From assembly GCA_965220415.1 (NCBI GenBank), contig OZ244829.1:4836001-4900000 (forward strand): a stretch of DNA of 64,000 nt, read 5' to 3'. This DNA is from JAJDTR01 sp965220415. Lineage in GTDB: Bacteria > Poribacteria > WGA-4E > JAJDTR01. Every line of letters starts with the position of its first letter. Within the stretch, counting starts at the first letter, position 1. Position numbers and translations under genes: made by a program. Positions 7,833 to 16,465 of this stretch are shown here, piece after piece. The notes below the pieces were generated by a model, which searched no databases, was not told the origin of the DNA, and worked only from the letters and a program-made list of their open reading frames with translations.

Positions 7833-9827
7833 TCAATTACCTGTCTTTTCTAAGCCGTGAATTTGATTTACAGACCACAGCAGCACCGTGCCGTCATTAC
7901 TCGCACTCGCGAGTACACTTCCATCCGGGCTCAACGCAATACTCCTGACCGCATCCGTGTGTCCGGTTAGAGTGTGTTTTTGTATCCCCGTCGCCGCGTC
8001 CCACAACCGGATGGTATAATCTCCGAACACGTCCCCGCTCCCGCTGGCAAGCATCACGCCATCCGGGCTGAACGCCAAACTATTGACTGAATCCGTATGT
8101 CCGGTCAGAGATCGTTTTTGAAGTCCCGTAACCGTATCCCAAAGCCGAATGATTGTGTCGTCCCACTTACCGGCACTTGCGAGAGTCCCGCCATCCGGAC
8201 TGAATGCAATACTCAGAACCGGATACGTATGTCCTCTGAGTTCGTGTTGGAGATTGCCCGTAGCTAAATCCCAAAGGCGTACGGAATGGTCTCCATAGCT
8301 AGTCCCACTAGCTAACGTCTTTCCATCCGGGCTGAGTGCAACACAATTGACCGAACTCCTATGGCCTTTAAGCGTCAGTTTGTGTTCCCCGGTGTTGGCA
8401 TCCCACAGGCGGACAGTGTTGTCCCAGCTCCCGCTAGCGAGAGTTTCTCCGCTCTGGCTGAAGGCAACACTATAAACAGAACTGGTGTGCCCTATGAGAG
8501 ATTGCTTTTCAGTTCCTGTGACGGCATCCCACAGGCGGACAGTATTGTCCGAGCTTCCACTGGCGAGCGTATCCCCGTCTTGGCTATAGGCGACGCTAAT
8601 GACCCGATACGTATGTCCGGAGAGGATTTGCTTGGGGTGCCACGTCATCGCATCCCATAGCTGAATGAAATTATCGTCACGCCCAGTGGCGATTGAGGAG
8701 CCGTCCGGGTTAAAAGCAACGCTGTTAATTGAAGCTTCATGGCCGGCAGAAATCTGCTTGTATTCACCTGTAACGGTGTCCCAAATCCTGACGGTATTGT
8801 CGTGACTGGCGCTAGCGAGCCTGGAGCCGTCAGGGCTAAAGGCGACGCCGGTGATGGGATCTGTGTGTTCAGAAAGCGTTTGTATGTGATTTCCTTTGAC
8901 ACTGTCCCAAAGCCTAACGGTAGTATCGCGACTCCCGCTGGCGAGGATAGTACCGTCCGGACTGAAGCTGATGCAAGTGATCGAGCCGCTATGTCTATTG
9001 AGAGAGTTCTCATGTTTGCCGGTCAATGCCTCCCATACGGTCATCTTCTTCGGTTTGGTGAGAGTCCGAAGATGCTTTCCTGTTAATGCATCCCACAGTC
9101 GGATAGTCATGTCACGACTCGAGCTCGCCAGTGTGCTTCCGTCGGGACTAAATGCAATGCTGGTGACCCAATCCGTATGCCCGGTGAGCGTTTGCTTAGG
9201 CTCCCCGGTCGCCGCATCCCACAGCCGGATGGTGAGATCGCGGCTGGCGCTAGCGAGCGTGCTTCCGTCCGGACTGAAAACCACGCAAGTAATTCGGCTC
9301 GTATGCTTGTCAAGAGTCTGATTCTGTAATCCTGTGCTATCTCTCCATAGCCGGATGACGCCGTAACGACTTGCGCTGGCAAGCGTGCCTCCGTCCGGGC
9401 TGAACGCCACGCTTGTAACATAACCGCGATGCCCTGTGAGGGTACGCTTGGGTTTCGCTGATGCGGCATCCCACAGACGGACGGTATTGTCAAATCCGCC
9501 ATGTGCTTCAGAATTCCCGCCTCCACTGGCAAGCATGTTGCCATTTGGGTTGAAAGCGACGGTCGAAACCTCATCCGTATGCCCCGCGAGTAGGTTCAGT
9601 TCTTGGCAGGTCTCCGCATCGTACAGCCAAATACCAATCGTACAAGCAACTGCAAGTTGCGACCCGTCGGGCGAATACGCGATGTTACCGGAAATCGACC
9701 CCTTGCCGAGGCGTGCTACGGCGCCACTGGGCAAGCCCCATTGCGCGTAATCTTGTGCGGAGGCACTCTGTAAAAATAGAATAGTGATGAACCGTAGGAT
9801 ATAGTTCGGAAGCCGCGCAATTCTCAC
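7833..9827 (-). CDS. Exported WD40 double-propeller protein
   Basis: I chose GTG 9827 because GGAGG lies 8 nt upstream (9836-9840 on the minus strand); the open frame to 9863 begins at an unsupported TTG. The resulting 664-residue protein starts with a signal peptide (YILRFITILFLQSASAQDYA). About fourteen WD repeats follow, with blades ending L/I-W-D-x-x-T-G and starts of the type GHTDxVxSVAFSPDG. One blade near residue 265 is shortened to KKMTVWEALTGKH, an internal deletion. Fourteen blades fit two seven-bladed rings. WD40 proteins are scaffolds; this one is probably periplasmic or surface-located. No kinase or other domain is fused, unlike many bacterial WD40 proteins. Confidence 0.85.
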   Translation of the reverse strand: MRIARLPNYILRFITILFLQSASAQDYAQWGLPSGAVARLGKGSISGNIAYSPDGSQLAVACTIGIWLYDAETCQELNLLAGHTDEVSTVAFNPNGNMLASGGGNSEAHGGFDNTVRLWDAASAKPKRTLTGHRGYVTSVAFSPDGGTLASASRYGVIRLWRDSTGLQNQTLDKHTSRITCVVFSPDGSTLASASRDLTIRLWDAATGEPKQTLTGHTDWVTSIAFSPDGSTLASSSRDMTIRLWDALTGKHLRTLTKPKKMTVWEALTGKHENSLNRHSGSITCISFSPDGTILASGSRDTTVRLWDSVKGNHIQTLSEHTDPITGVAFSPDGSRLASASHDNTVRIWDTVTGEYKQISAGHEASINSVAFNPDGSSIATGRDDNFIQLWDAMTWHPKQILSGHTYRVISVAYSQDGDTLASGSSDNTVRLWDAVTGTEKQSLIGHTSSVYSVAFSQSGETLASGSWDNTVRLWDANTGEHKLTLKGHRSSVNCVALSPDGKTLASGTSYGDHSVRLWDLATGNLQHELRGHTYPVLSIAFSPDGGTLASAGKWDDTIIRLWDTVTGLQKRSLTGHTDSVNSLAFSPDGVMLASGSGDVFGDYTIRLWDAATGIQKHTLTGHTDAVRSIALSPDGSVLASASNDGTVLLWSVNQIHGLEKTGN

Positions 9828-9862
9828 CTTGGTATCCTCCGTTATTTGGTTGTATGCACCCA

Positions 9863-10127
9863 ACTAAATGGTTTATTTTCCAAAAAAATATGGTTAGTGT
9901 TGGGTGTCGGTAGTTCACATTGTCTGAACTGTGATTTATGTGATGAAGTGATTGCCATGATTATCAATCCTTTGTTGCCCGCGATGAGTGGATTCAACCA
10001 TTACCTTGAAGCCACTTTGACTCCGGGAAGAAACCGAGTTTTGAAGAAAAAGGGATCTCTATCGTACTCATTATCCATTCGCTTGATGGTTTCATTAAGG
10101 ATTAAATACTTAGAGTATGAACCACTA
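9863..10127. repeat. M3 element carrying one u36
   Basis: Ends are CTAAATGGTTTATTTTC and …GTATGAACCACTAAA, imperfect inverted repeats. It aligns over its length with the copy at 39205-39654. The only large difference is the 36-nt insertion at 10052-10087, opposite an empty site in the other copy. Confidence 0.8.
10052..10087 (+). repeat. u36 unit, clean filled site
   Basis: 36 nt starting GGGATCTCTATCGT and ending TTCGCTTGAT. Left flank GTTTTGAAGAAAAA and right flank GGTTTCATTAAGG match the empty M3 copy near 39393, where only ACTC lies between them. This defines both boundaries of the unit and shows a 4-bp replacement. Confidence 0.9.
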
Positions 10128-10636
10128 AAACATAAGTCGGCTAGCGCAAAAAGGGGGATTTGTGTTATTCGAAGAAGCGATTAGAAACATCACCGACAGC
10201 GGAAATATAGTCTATCGAAACCCTCGAAAATCTTCAATAGATTTCGCTCCACAGCCAAGAGAATTGTCCCTGCATTTTGCTGTCTATGTATTGGTCAATC
10301 GCCGGTGCTTTTCCTATTTTTAGAATTACGTCGAGTGAATGTTCTCGCCACATTTCCACCTGAAAACGGGTCACACGGGCGCGCGAATTACTTCACGCTA
10401 GTCACCGCTGTTTTAGCCGCAACCCACTTTAGAATTCTAGATGTATCCGCTGTGGGTGCTTCCAGGAAATTTCATGCAAACCTGCCTATTATGTGGTATA
10501 CTAAATTATCCTCAAATCCCGATAGCAGATTCAGTACAGCGCTTCAGTATTGACTTTCTCTGAGCGGGCAGTTCTCGCGAATGAAGACTTGGCAGCCATT
10601 CAAAGAGTAGAGTTAACGACTGACATCAACTAGCCT
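10128..10636. other. 509-bp spacer, no recognised gene
   Basis: Short open frames only, none with a ribosome site or family signature. It carries no M or u36 repeat that I can recognise. Confidence 0.4.
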
Positions 10637-10906
10637 ATGCAACTTCATATCCTTGTTAGTGGTCGGGTGCAGGGTGTCGGTTTCCGTGAATTTGTACGAC
10701 GAAGTGCAGAAAGATTCGGGGTTTGCGGCTATGCCAAGAACCTTGTTAGCGGTGACGTTGAGGTTGTCGCCGAAGGGAACAAATTAGCGCTGGATGAGTT
10801 CCTTGTTCTGTTAGAGAAGGGCCCTCCCGCAGGTAGAGTTGACCGTGTCCAGATTGACAAACGCGAGTGCGGTGACGAATACACGGGTTTCGATATTCGG
10901 TTCTAG
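10637..10906 (+). CDS. acyP: Acylphosphatase
   Basis: An 89-residue cytosolic enzyme hydrolysing acyl phosphates, close to the usual ~90-residue family length. The signature GRVQGVGFREFVRRSAE (residues 9-25) holds the catalytic Arg in the phosphate cradle; the catalytic Asn is in GYAKNLVSGDVEVVAEG. It ends in the typical strand YTGFDIRF. It starts at ATG 10637 and stands alone. An M4 repeat begins 22 bp after its stop. Confidence 0.93.
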   Translation: MQLHILVSGRVQGVGFREFVRRSAERFGVCGYAKNLVSGDVEVVAEGNKLALDEFLVLLEKGPPAGRVDRVQIDKRECGDEYTGFDIRF

Positions 10907-10927
10907 GTTTATGGGCTAAATCCTCAG

Positions 10928-11156
10928 GGGAAACGCATCTAATTTAGAGGATGTCTCATGGCGGCAGAATTTACGATTAATGTTGGGTTTCACTCATATT
11001 TTTGGCATGTTCATGCAAAGTGGGAACTCGGAAACGCCTCTAAGATTAACAATCATTAACGAATTTCGTTCAACCCAACCTACGACCGCTAAAAAATTAT
11101 CACAAACTTGGCTTGATTTGCTTTTTTGTCAGGCAGAAAATTTAGATGCGTTTCCC
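10928..11156 (+). repeat. M4 element, complete copy
   Basis: 229 bp with near-perfect 18-bp terminal inverted repeats: GGGAAACGCATCTAATTT at the left, and AATTTAGATGCGTTTCCC at the right, its reverse complement except at the inner two bases. There is no coding capacity of its own, but the sequence is open in the frame of the following gene and can mislead start prediction. Confidence 0.85.
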
Positions 11157-11264
11157 TTGGCTAAATCCTTTTGTTGTTGGGACTCACTCTCCGTATTCTT
11201 ACATATAGAGCGTCATGCATCTCTCACTGGAGTTGTCCGAGAAAGTCTGAGTCATTCGCGTCTT

Positions 11265-11888
11265 ATGCCAACAACTGTTAAAATTCCCGGGATACTTCTT
11301 GCCGCAGGGCTATCTACCCGAATGGGGGAACCAAAACAACTACTTCCCTTCGGAAACAGTACCATTATCGAAACGATAATCGATAATATGCTCGGGTCAA
11401 ATTTGGACGAAGTCATCGTCGTAATCGGCCACGAATCGGGGAGGGTGAACGATAGAATCCGAAATAAGCCAGTCAAGGTTGTATTCAACCCCAACTATGA
11501 ACGGGGGATGCTTACGTCCGCCCAGTGTGGGGTCCAAGCTCTATCTGATTGCGCAGATGCGTTTGCGCTGATGCTTGTCGATCAGCCGTTTATCACCTCG
11601 GATCTCATCAATCGCGTCGTTGATGCCTATAAAGACTCGGATAAAGAAATTGCGCTGCCAAGTTATAATTATCGACGCGGGCATCCTGCTATTTTTAATC
11701 GGCGCTACGCATCCCACATCCTCTCTCTCGACGAGGAAAGCGGTGGCATTAGATCGCTTTTCAAAAGATATGCTGACTTAATCCATTACGTCATCGTTGA
11801 CACGGACAGCGTCCTGAAAGACATCGATTATCGTAAGGATTACGAGGAAGCGCTTCAGAGTGAAAGAATGATGCGGCAGCTGCAATAA
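11265..11888 (+). CDS. MobA/MocA-like molybdenum-cofactor nucleotidyltransferase
   Basis: A 207-residue protein. The frame is open to 10980, but that upstream part is translated M4 repeat; ATG 11265 (MPTTVKIPGILLAAG) is the first start consistent with the family. It has the nucleotide-binding signature LLAAGLSTRMGEPKQLLPFG, the metal-binding loop LVDQPF, and the GHPAIFNRRY and GGIRSLFKRY segments found in CTP:molybdopterin cytidylyltransferases (MocA) and related GTP enzymes (MobA). MocA loads cytosine onto the molybdenum cofactor for xanthine-dehydrogenase-family enzymes. The adjacent coxD- and coxE-like genes support a MocA-type role rather than MobA. Confidence 0.82.
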   Translation: MPTTVKIPGILLAAGLSTRMGEPKQLLPFGNSTIIETIIDNMLGSNLDEVIVVIGHESGRVNDRIRNKPVKVVFNPNYERGMLTSAQCGVQALSDCADAFALMLVDQPFITSDLINRVVDAYKDSDKEIALPSYNYRRGHPAIFNRRYASHILSLDEESGGIRSLFKRYADLIHYVIVDTDSVLKDIDYRKDYEEALQSERMMRQLQ

Positions 11889-11944
11889 CTTCACCGGCTA
11901 GTCACATACGAATTTTACCGGACCAAACTTTAGGTTAAGTGTCG

Positions 11945-12889
11945 ATGTTTGAATCAATTGAAAAAGTTCAAGATGCGTGCGCTCGGGGAGAATACATAAC
12001 CGACCGAGCGTTGGCGACGACTATCTACTTAGCTCACAACCTAAACAAACCAATTTTTCTTGAGGGTGAACCGGGAGTTGGCAAGACAGAAGTCGCGAAA
12101 GTCCTAGCGAACATAACAGGTGGCAAGTTAATCCGTTTGCAGTGCTATGAAGGTCTCGACACAAACAGTGCATTGTACGAATGGAACTATACCAAGCAGA
12201 TTCTACAGTTACGCATTGACGAAGCACAAGGGATTGACAAAGACCGAATTGGCGCCAACCTATTCAGCGAGGCATTTCTCTTAAAGCGTCCACTGCTTGA
12301 AGCAATTCAGAGCGATGGCGGTGCGCCACCAGTGTTACTTATTGACGAGGTAGATCGCAGCGACAGTGAGTTTGAGGCATTTCTGCTTGAGATTTTGTCC
12401 GATTTCCAAATCACGATACCGGAGATTGGCACGATTCGCGCAAAGCATATTCCGTACGTTGTGTTAACTTCAAATCGTACGCGCGAGGTTCACGAAGCCC
12501 TAAAACGGCGCTGTCTCTATCAGTGGATTGATTACCCGTCTTTCCAAAAAGAATTATCAATTGTGAAAACCAAACTCCCGCATATCAACAATCATCTTGC
12601 GAGGCAGTTGTGTAACATGATGCAGATTTGGCGGGAAGGCGACTATTATAAGAAACCGGGGGTAGCTGAAACTCTAGATTGGGGGCTGGCGCTTATTGCA
12701 CTGGGGAAAGACGCACTTGATCCGGAGGTTGTTGATGAAACGCTTGGTTGCCTCTTTAAATATCAGGATGACGTTCAACGCGCGCAGGGAGCCGACCTGC
12801 ATGAGTTCATCGCTCGGGCGAAACGCTTGTCGGATTGCTCTTCTGATGAAAAATCAGAGAAAGAGGATTGGGTCTATTCGCAAGGGTAA
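11945..12889 (+). CDS. coxD: MoxR-family AAA+ ATPase, CoxD-like
   Basis: About 314 residues. ATG 11945 is preferred to GTG 11939 on spacing from a weak AGG; both are possible. Walker A is GEPGVGKTE (near residue 40), Walker B is LLIDEVDRSD, sensor 1 is VVLTSNRTREVHEALKRRC, the pattern of MoxR ATPases. In carboxydotrophs CoxD works with the VWA protein CoxE to insert the cyanolysable sulfur and copper in CO dehydrogenase; in other bacteria the pair matures related molybdenum hydroxylases. The gene is followed 4 bp later by the VWA gene, so they are co-transcribed. Confidence 0.82.
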   Translation: MFESIEKVQDACARGEYITDRALATTIYLAHNLNKPIFLEGEPGVGKTEVAKVLANITGGKLIRLQCYEGLDTNSALYEWNYTKQILQLRIDEAQGIDKDRIGANLFSEAFLLKRPLLEAIQSDGGAPPVLLIDEVDRSDSEFEAFLLEILSDFQITIPEIGTIRAKHIPYVVLTSNRTREVHEALKRRCLYQWIDYPSFQKELSIVKTKLPHINNHLARQLCNMMQIWREGDYYKKPGVAETLDWGLALIALGKDALDPEVVDETLGCLFKYQDDVQRAQGADLHEFIARAKRLSDCSSDEKSEKEDWVYSQG

Positions 12890-12893
12890 TTCT

Positions 12894-14075
12894 ATGAGAC
12901 AACAGACACTATCTCAAGAAATTACTACCTTCTGCCGTCTGCTCAAGCAGATGGATATCAACGTTACGACGACGAATCAGATTAGTTTCTGCCGGAGTTT
13001 GGAACTCATCAACATTGCACAACGTGACGAATTTTACCATACTGCCAGAACGAACCTGATAGCAAATGAGTCGGACCGTGAAACTTTCGATCTGGCATTT
13101 GACTTGTTCTGGAAATACCCTCGTCCGGCTCCTAACCCGTTAGAGCGTGATGAAGATGACACCGGTGCGCCATCGGCTGACGAATCCTCACTTCAGGAAC
13201 TCACTGACATTGTGAAGGACGACGGAGGCGATTTTACTGTAAATGAGTGGCTAGAATTGAACAGCGAAGAAAACGATGAACAGGAAGCCGGTGACACGAT
13301 TGCCTATAGTCCCGATGATGTGCTGACGCAGAAGGATTTCAGTAAGCTTTCACCCGAGGAGATTGAAAAGGCTCGCGAAGCCATCGCAAAATTTGCGGCG
13401 TTACTTGCCACAAAATTGAGCCGGCGCAAGGAATTAGCGGTCAAGGGTAAAACCATTGACTTCAGAAGAAGCTGGCGTAAAAATATCGCCTATGGCGGTG
13501 AACCGCTAACCCTCGTCCACAAACGCCGCAAGATAAAGAAAAATAAGATTCTCTTACTCTGCGATGTCAGCGGGTCAATGGATTGTTACTCGAAATTCCT
13601 CATTCAATTCATCTATGGTATGCAACAAGAGATTAAAGAGATTGAAGTCGCGGTGTTTAGCACTCGTTTGACGAACATCACCGGACTCCTTCGCCGAAAG
13701 GGTGTCGAAGAGGGACTCCGTGAGATGGCAGAGGTGGTGCCCGATTGGTCTGGTGGAACGAAAATTGGTGAAAGTATTATTGGCTTTTACCGTGAATTTG
13801 CACGATCCTTCACAGCCGACCGATCCATTGTCATCCTTATCAGTGATGGCTGGGATCAAGGCGATGCAGATGTGTTACAGCGATCGATGGAAATGCTAAA
13901 TCGACACGCATATAAGTTAATATGGCTCAACCCGTTACTTGGTAGCAGCGGATATCAACCGGTTTGCCGAGGGATTCGTACCGCTTTGCCGTATGTTGAT
14001 TATTTTCTACCCGCTCATAATTTGGAAAGTCTAGTGAAGTTGACCAAAGTCCTTATACCAATCTGGTCTCGCTAA
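12894..14075 (+). CDS. coxE: CoxE-like VWA-domain protein
   Basis: 393 residues from ATG 12894, 4 bp after the ATPase stop; the longer open frame overlapping that gene is rejected. An acidic middle region (residues 90-140) precedes a VWA fold in the C-terminal half. The MIDAS motif D-x-S-x-S is intact (LLCDVSGSMDCYSKF), followed by the conserved VFSTRLTNIT, WSGGTKIGES and LISDGWDQGD segments. These are diagnostic of the CoxE family that pairs with MoxR/CoxD ATPases. The structural genes of a molybdenum hydroxylase are not in this window, so the target enzyme is unknown. Confidence 0.85.
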   Translation: MRQQTLSQEITTFCRLLKQMDINVTTTNQISFCRSLELINIAQRDEFYHTARTNLIANESDRETFDLAFDLFWKYPRPAPNPLERDEDDTGAPSADESSLQELTDIVKDDGGDFTVNEWLELNSEENDEQEAGDTIAYSPDDVLTQKDFSKLSPEEIEKAREAIAKFAALLATKLSRRKELAVKGKTIDFRRSWRKNIAYGGEPLTLVHKRRKIKKNKILLLCDVSGSMDCYSKFLIQFIYGMQQEIKEIEVAVFSTRLTNITGLLRRKGVEEGLREMAEVVPDWSGGTKIGESIIGFYREFARSFTADRSIVILISDGWDQGDADVLQRSMEMLNRHAYKLIWLNPLLGSSGYQPVCRGIRTALPYVDYFLPAHNLESLVKLTKVLIPIWSR

Positions 14076-14083
14076 GTACGTGT

Positions 14084-14333
14084 TTAGAACTTGTTTGAAT
14101 AATCAATGGCAAAGCCACTTTTGGTCATTTGCAGGAAGTTTTTTCAGGTTTATATTCTTGTATGCTACATACCTGTCGCCCCTCCGGAGTTCAGGTGCAC
14201 GGGGTTTTGGCGTTTCTACACACCTTCAAGATCTCTATCGCACTCGCTATTCACTCGTTTGATCCCCTCTGGGGCTTTTAGAGGCTGGTGCGCAGTGCGC
14301 ACCCTACAACTGTACTTTTCAAACAGGTACTAA
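14084..14333 (+). repeat. M2 element carrying one u36
   Basis: Starts TAGAACTTGTTTGAATAATC and ends ACTTTTCAAACAGGTACTA. The inner hairpin GGCTGGTGCGCA / TGCGCACC and the site CCTGTCGCCCC are empty; a u36 occupies the second site after CACCTT (14228-14263). It lies 9 bp after the coxE-like stop. Confidence 0.82.
14228..14263 (+). repeat. u36 unit in M2, site 2
   Basis: 36 nt (CAAGATCTCTATCGC … TCGTTTGAT) between CACCTT and CCCCTCTGGGGC. The same site is empty in the M2 copy at 39421-39638 and doubly occupied at 25444 and 60544. Confidence 0.82.
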
Positions 14334-14637
14334 ATGATAGAGGGCACCGCCACTTTTTGAGCATTTGAGTGTTATTACCTGTGGAGACTTTATCATACTC
14401 GCTTGAACTGGCACGGAAGGGTGTCGGGTCAGTACGGATTTGCCCCAAAGGCTGAACAATAATTGTCATAGACCGCTTCGGCAAAATATGGCCGCTTCAA
14501 CGATTGGAGCGACTCAGTGAAATTTATCTTGAAACGACCGTTAACATGATAACTCAGCACTTTTAGCCGTGAAGGCGTGAATTCTTTGCCTCCAACTTTG
14601 TACGGTAGGATTGTTCTGGATTTACGGAGACGACGAC

Positions 14638-15594
14638 ATGCGTGGGTATCAATCTAGGTTTCTGATATGGGGAATATTGCTTATTTGTCTAATCCTTTTC
14701 CCTGAGAAGCATCTGGTTGGCTCGACTCTGTTCGAGACTATTGAACGTGCAGAATCATATATCCTTGCTGCGCAAAACGATGATGGCGGTTGGCCTCTTA
14801 TATCGGGTGGAGCGAGTGATGTTGAAATCACCTCTTTTGCCATGCAAGCCCTTATGTTCAAGGGTTGGGGCACAGGTTCAACCGTTATTCGTCGAGGTGT
14901 GAAGTATCTGACGCGTCATCAAAAGCAAGACGGAAGCTGGAACGGTAATACGGCGCATACAATCTTTGCACTAGTCACGCTTGCTCAGGCGGAGACGGAT
15001 GATTCGGAGGTAAGATTCGCAGGATTGAAATGGATTAGGGACGTACAGAACGAGAATGGAAGTTGGGCGAGAGAGATGCATAAACCCGGCAATCCATTGA
15101 ATACCGCAGCCGTCCTAGCCGGACTGAAACGGATGGGGTTCAAAGCAAACTTTTCGCCCGTCTCAAGAGGCGCCGATTGGCTCGCCGAGCAGATCAATGT
15201 CGATGGCGGATGGTCCTTGAAGCGCGGAGGCCGCTCGGATGTACTTGTCACATCGTGGGTGTTGCAAGGGTTGGCGCCCGTGTATGACATTGACACCCAA
15301 ATAGTATGGCTGAAACAGATGCAGAATGAGGATGGCGGTTTTGGCAGGACGAAGGGAGAGAAGAGCGATCCCGAGATTTCAGCCTATGCCGTGATGGCAC
15401 TTGCCGCGGGAAAAGATCCGCTGAATACAGACCGTGTTACGCTGGGATATCTGACAACCGTTCAGCAGGAAGACGGCGGCTTTATCAGTGATACACCCAT
15501 TGAATTGCAAGAACCGGTGGCAAACTTACAATCAACTTGCTTTGCGCTCATCTCGATGTATGCAAGAAAGCTTGAGGAAGACTTAGAAGATTGA
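14638..15594 (+). CDS. Secreted prenyltransferase/squalene-cyclase-like alpha-toroid protein
   Basis: 318 residues from ATG 14638, with GGAG about 8 nt upstream; the in-frame ATG at 14611 is less likely. A signal peptide (FLIWGILLICLILFPEKHLV) leads into six or seven QW-type repeats: QNDDGGWPL, QKQDGSWNG, QNENGSWAR, INVDGGWSL, QNEDGGFGR, QQEDGGF. These repeats form the alpha/alpha toroid of squalene-hopene cyclases and prenyltransferase beta subunits. The protein is about half the length of a true squalene-hopene cyclase and the DxDD catalytic motif is not seen, so catalysis is doubtful; a secreted binding or scaffolding role is as likely. Confidence 0.75.
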   Translation: MRGYQSRFLIWGILLICLILFPEKHLVGSTLFETIERAESYILAAQNDDGGWPLISGGASDVEITSFAMQALMFKGWGTGSTVIRRGVKYLTRHQKQDGSWNGNTAHTIFALVTLAQAETDDSEVRFAGLKWIRDVQNENGSWAREMHKPGNPLNTAAVLAGLKRMGFKANFSPVSRGADWLAEQINVDGGWSLKRGGRSDVLVTSWVLQGLAPVYDIDTQIVWLKQMQNEDGGFGRTKGEKSDPEISAYAVMALAAGKDPLNTDRVTLGYLTTVQQEDGGFISDTPIELQEPVANLQSTCFALISMYARKLEEDLED

Positions 15595-15749
15595 GGTTTT
15601 TGGATTCAGGCTTTCTCATCCCATTGGAACTTCTCCACTAGGTTTGGCGTACCAAATCCAATCTGTGTGATATCCTGCCCCGCGTATCAATCCGTCTGAT
15701 ACGATTTCAAATTCTCAATGTTACAGTCGATTTGAGACGTGCAATGAAT

Positions 15750-15857
15750 GGGATCTCTATCGCAGGGGATTTTCCATCAGGATCTACTATCACACTCATT
15801 ATCCATTCGCTTGATTCCTCCTTAATCAGTCGGTTGATCGCTTTTCGCTCCTTTGAT
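15750..15857 (+). repeat. u36 nested cluster, three units deep
   Basis: Order: left end 0 (15750-15764), left end 1 (15765-15779), complete unit 2 (15780-15815), right end 1 (15816-15838), right end 0 (15839-15857). Rejoined halves give 34 and 38 nt. The balanced left-left-unit-right-right order is the signature of nested insertion. It is flanked by CGCACCCACC. Confidence 0.8.
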
Positions 15858-15981
15858 CGCACCCACCGGCGTGGTAGAACGGGTTTCTTGTGCCATTGTG
15901 CCACTCATAGGATTCGAATTGCCGAGTACGGGCTACCATGCACCTATATGTTTGACGACAGCCTAGCAAAATGACCAGGGT

Positions 15982-16180
15982 TTAGAGCCTGTTTGAAAAT
16001 CGGTAGCAAAGCCATTTTTGGTTATTTGTAGGGGGCTTTTCATGCTCTTATTGTCGTCTACTACCTACCTGTGGGATTTCTATCGCCTTCGCTATCCGCT
16101 CAGTTGATCCCCTCTGGGGCTTTTAGAGGCTGGTGCGTAGTGCGCACCCTACAAATTGTACTTTTCAAACAGACTCTTAG
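15982..16180 (+). repeat. M2 element with u36 in site 1
   Basis: It starts TAGAGCCTGTTTGAAAATCG and ends TTTTCAAACAGACTCTTA, with TA at both borders. The site CCTGT|CG|CCCC is occupied by a 36-nt u36 (16073-16108); the other two sites are empty. It abuts the M5 element. Confidence 0.82.
16073..16108 (+). repeat. u36 unit in M2, site 1
   Basis: Exactly 36 nt (GGGATTTCTATCGC … CTCAGTTGAT) between CTACCTGT and CCCCTCTGGGGC. The empty counterpart in the 39421 copy reads CCTGTCGCCCCGCTGGGGC, so two bases (CG) were replaced. Confidence 0.85.
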
Positions 16181-16399
16181 CTCGACTTTGTACATTTGAG
16201 CGGTACAACAAATGGTGTTGCTCAAACGCTGAAGAACACCGGGGGAGATTTTAGCCATCTGGCCTATTTGGTAGACCATTGAAAAAGTCTCAGCGGTTTC
16301 TAGTGCCATCGCAGCGGGGCAAGATGCCCCGCCTACGGGGTTGGTTTTGCGCGGCTTTCCGTACGATCTAATCGTTGTACTTTTGTACAAAGTCGAGCT
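16179..16399. repeat. M5 element (AGCTCGACTTTGTACA inverted repeats)
   Basis: 221 bp with perfect 16-bp terminal inverted repeats AGCTCGACTTTGTACA (16179-16194) and its complement (16384-16399). It contains no gene. It begins at the last bases of the neighbouring M2 element. This is the only copy in the window. Confidence 0.8.
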
Positions 16400-16465
16400 T
16401 AGCGCAAGCGCGGGATAACTGACTAGAGCATGTAACTATAAACTAATTTCTACTGGTTTGAGGGG

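Noticed and set aside
8361..9750. Several 100-150-codon frames opposite or within the WD40 gene
   Set aside because: They are shadows of the repetitive WD40 coding sequence; the minus-strand frame has clear WD repeats and a ribosome site.
14638..15594. Squalene-hopene cyclase
   Set aside because: Half the usual length, secreted, and no DxDD catalytic motif; only the QW-repeat fold is shared.
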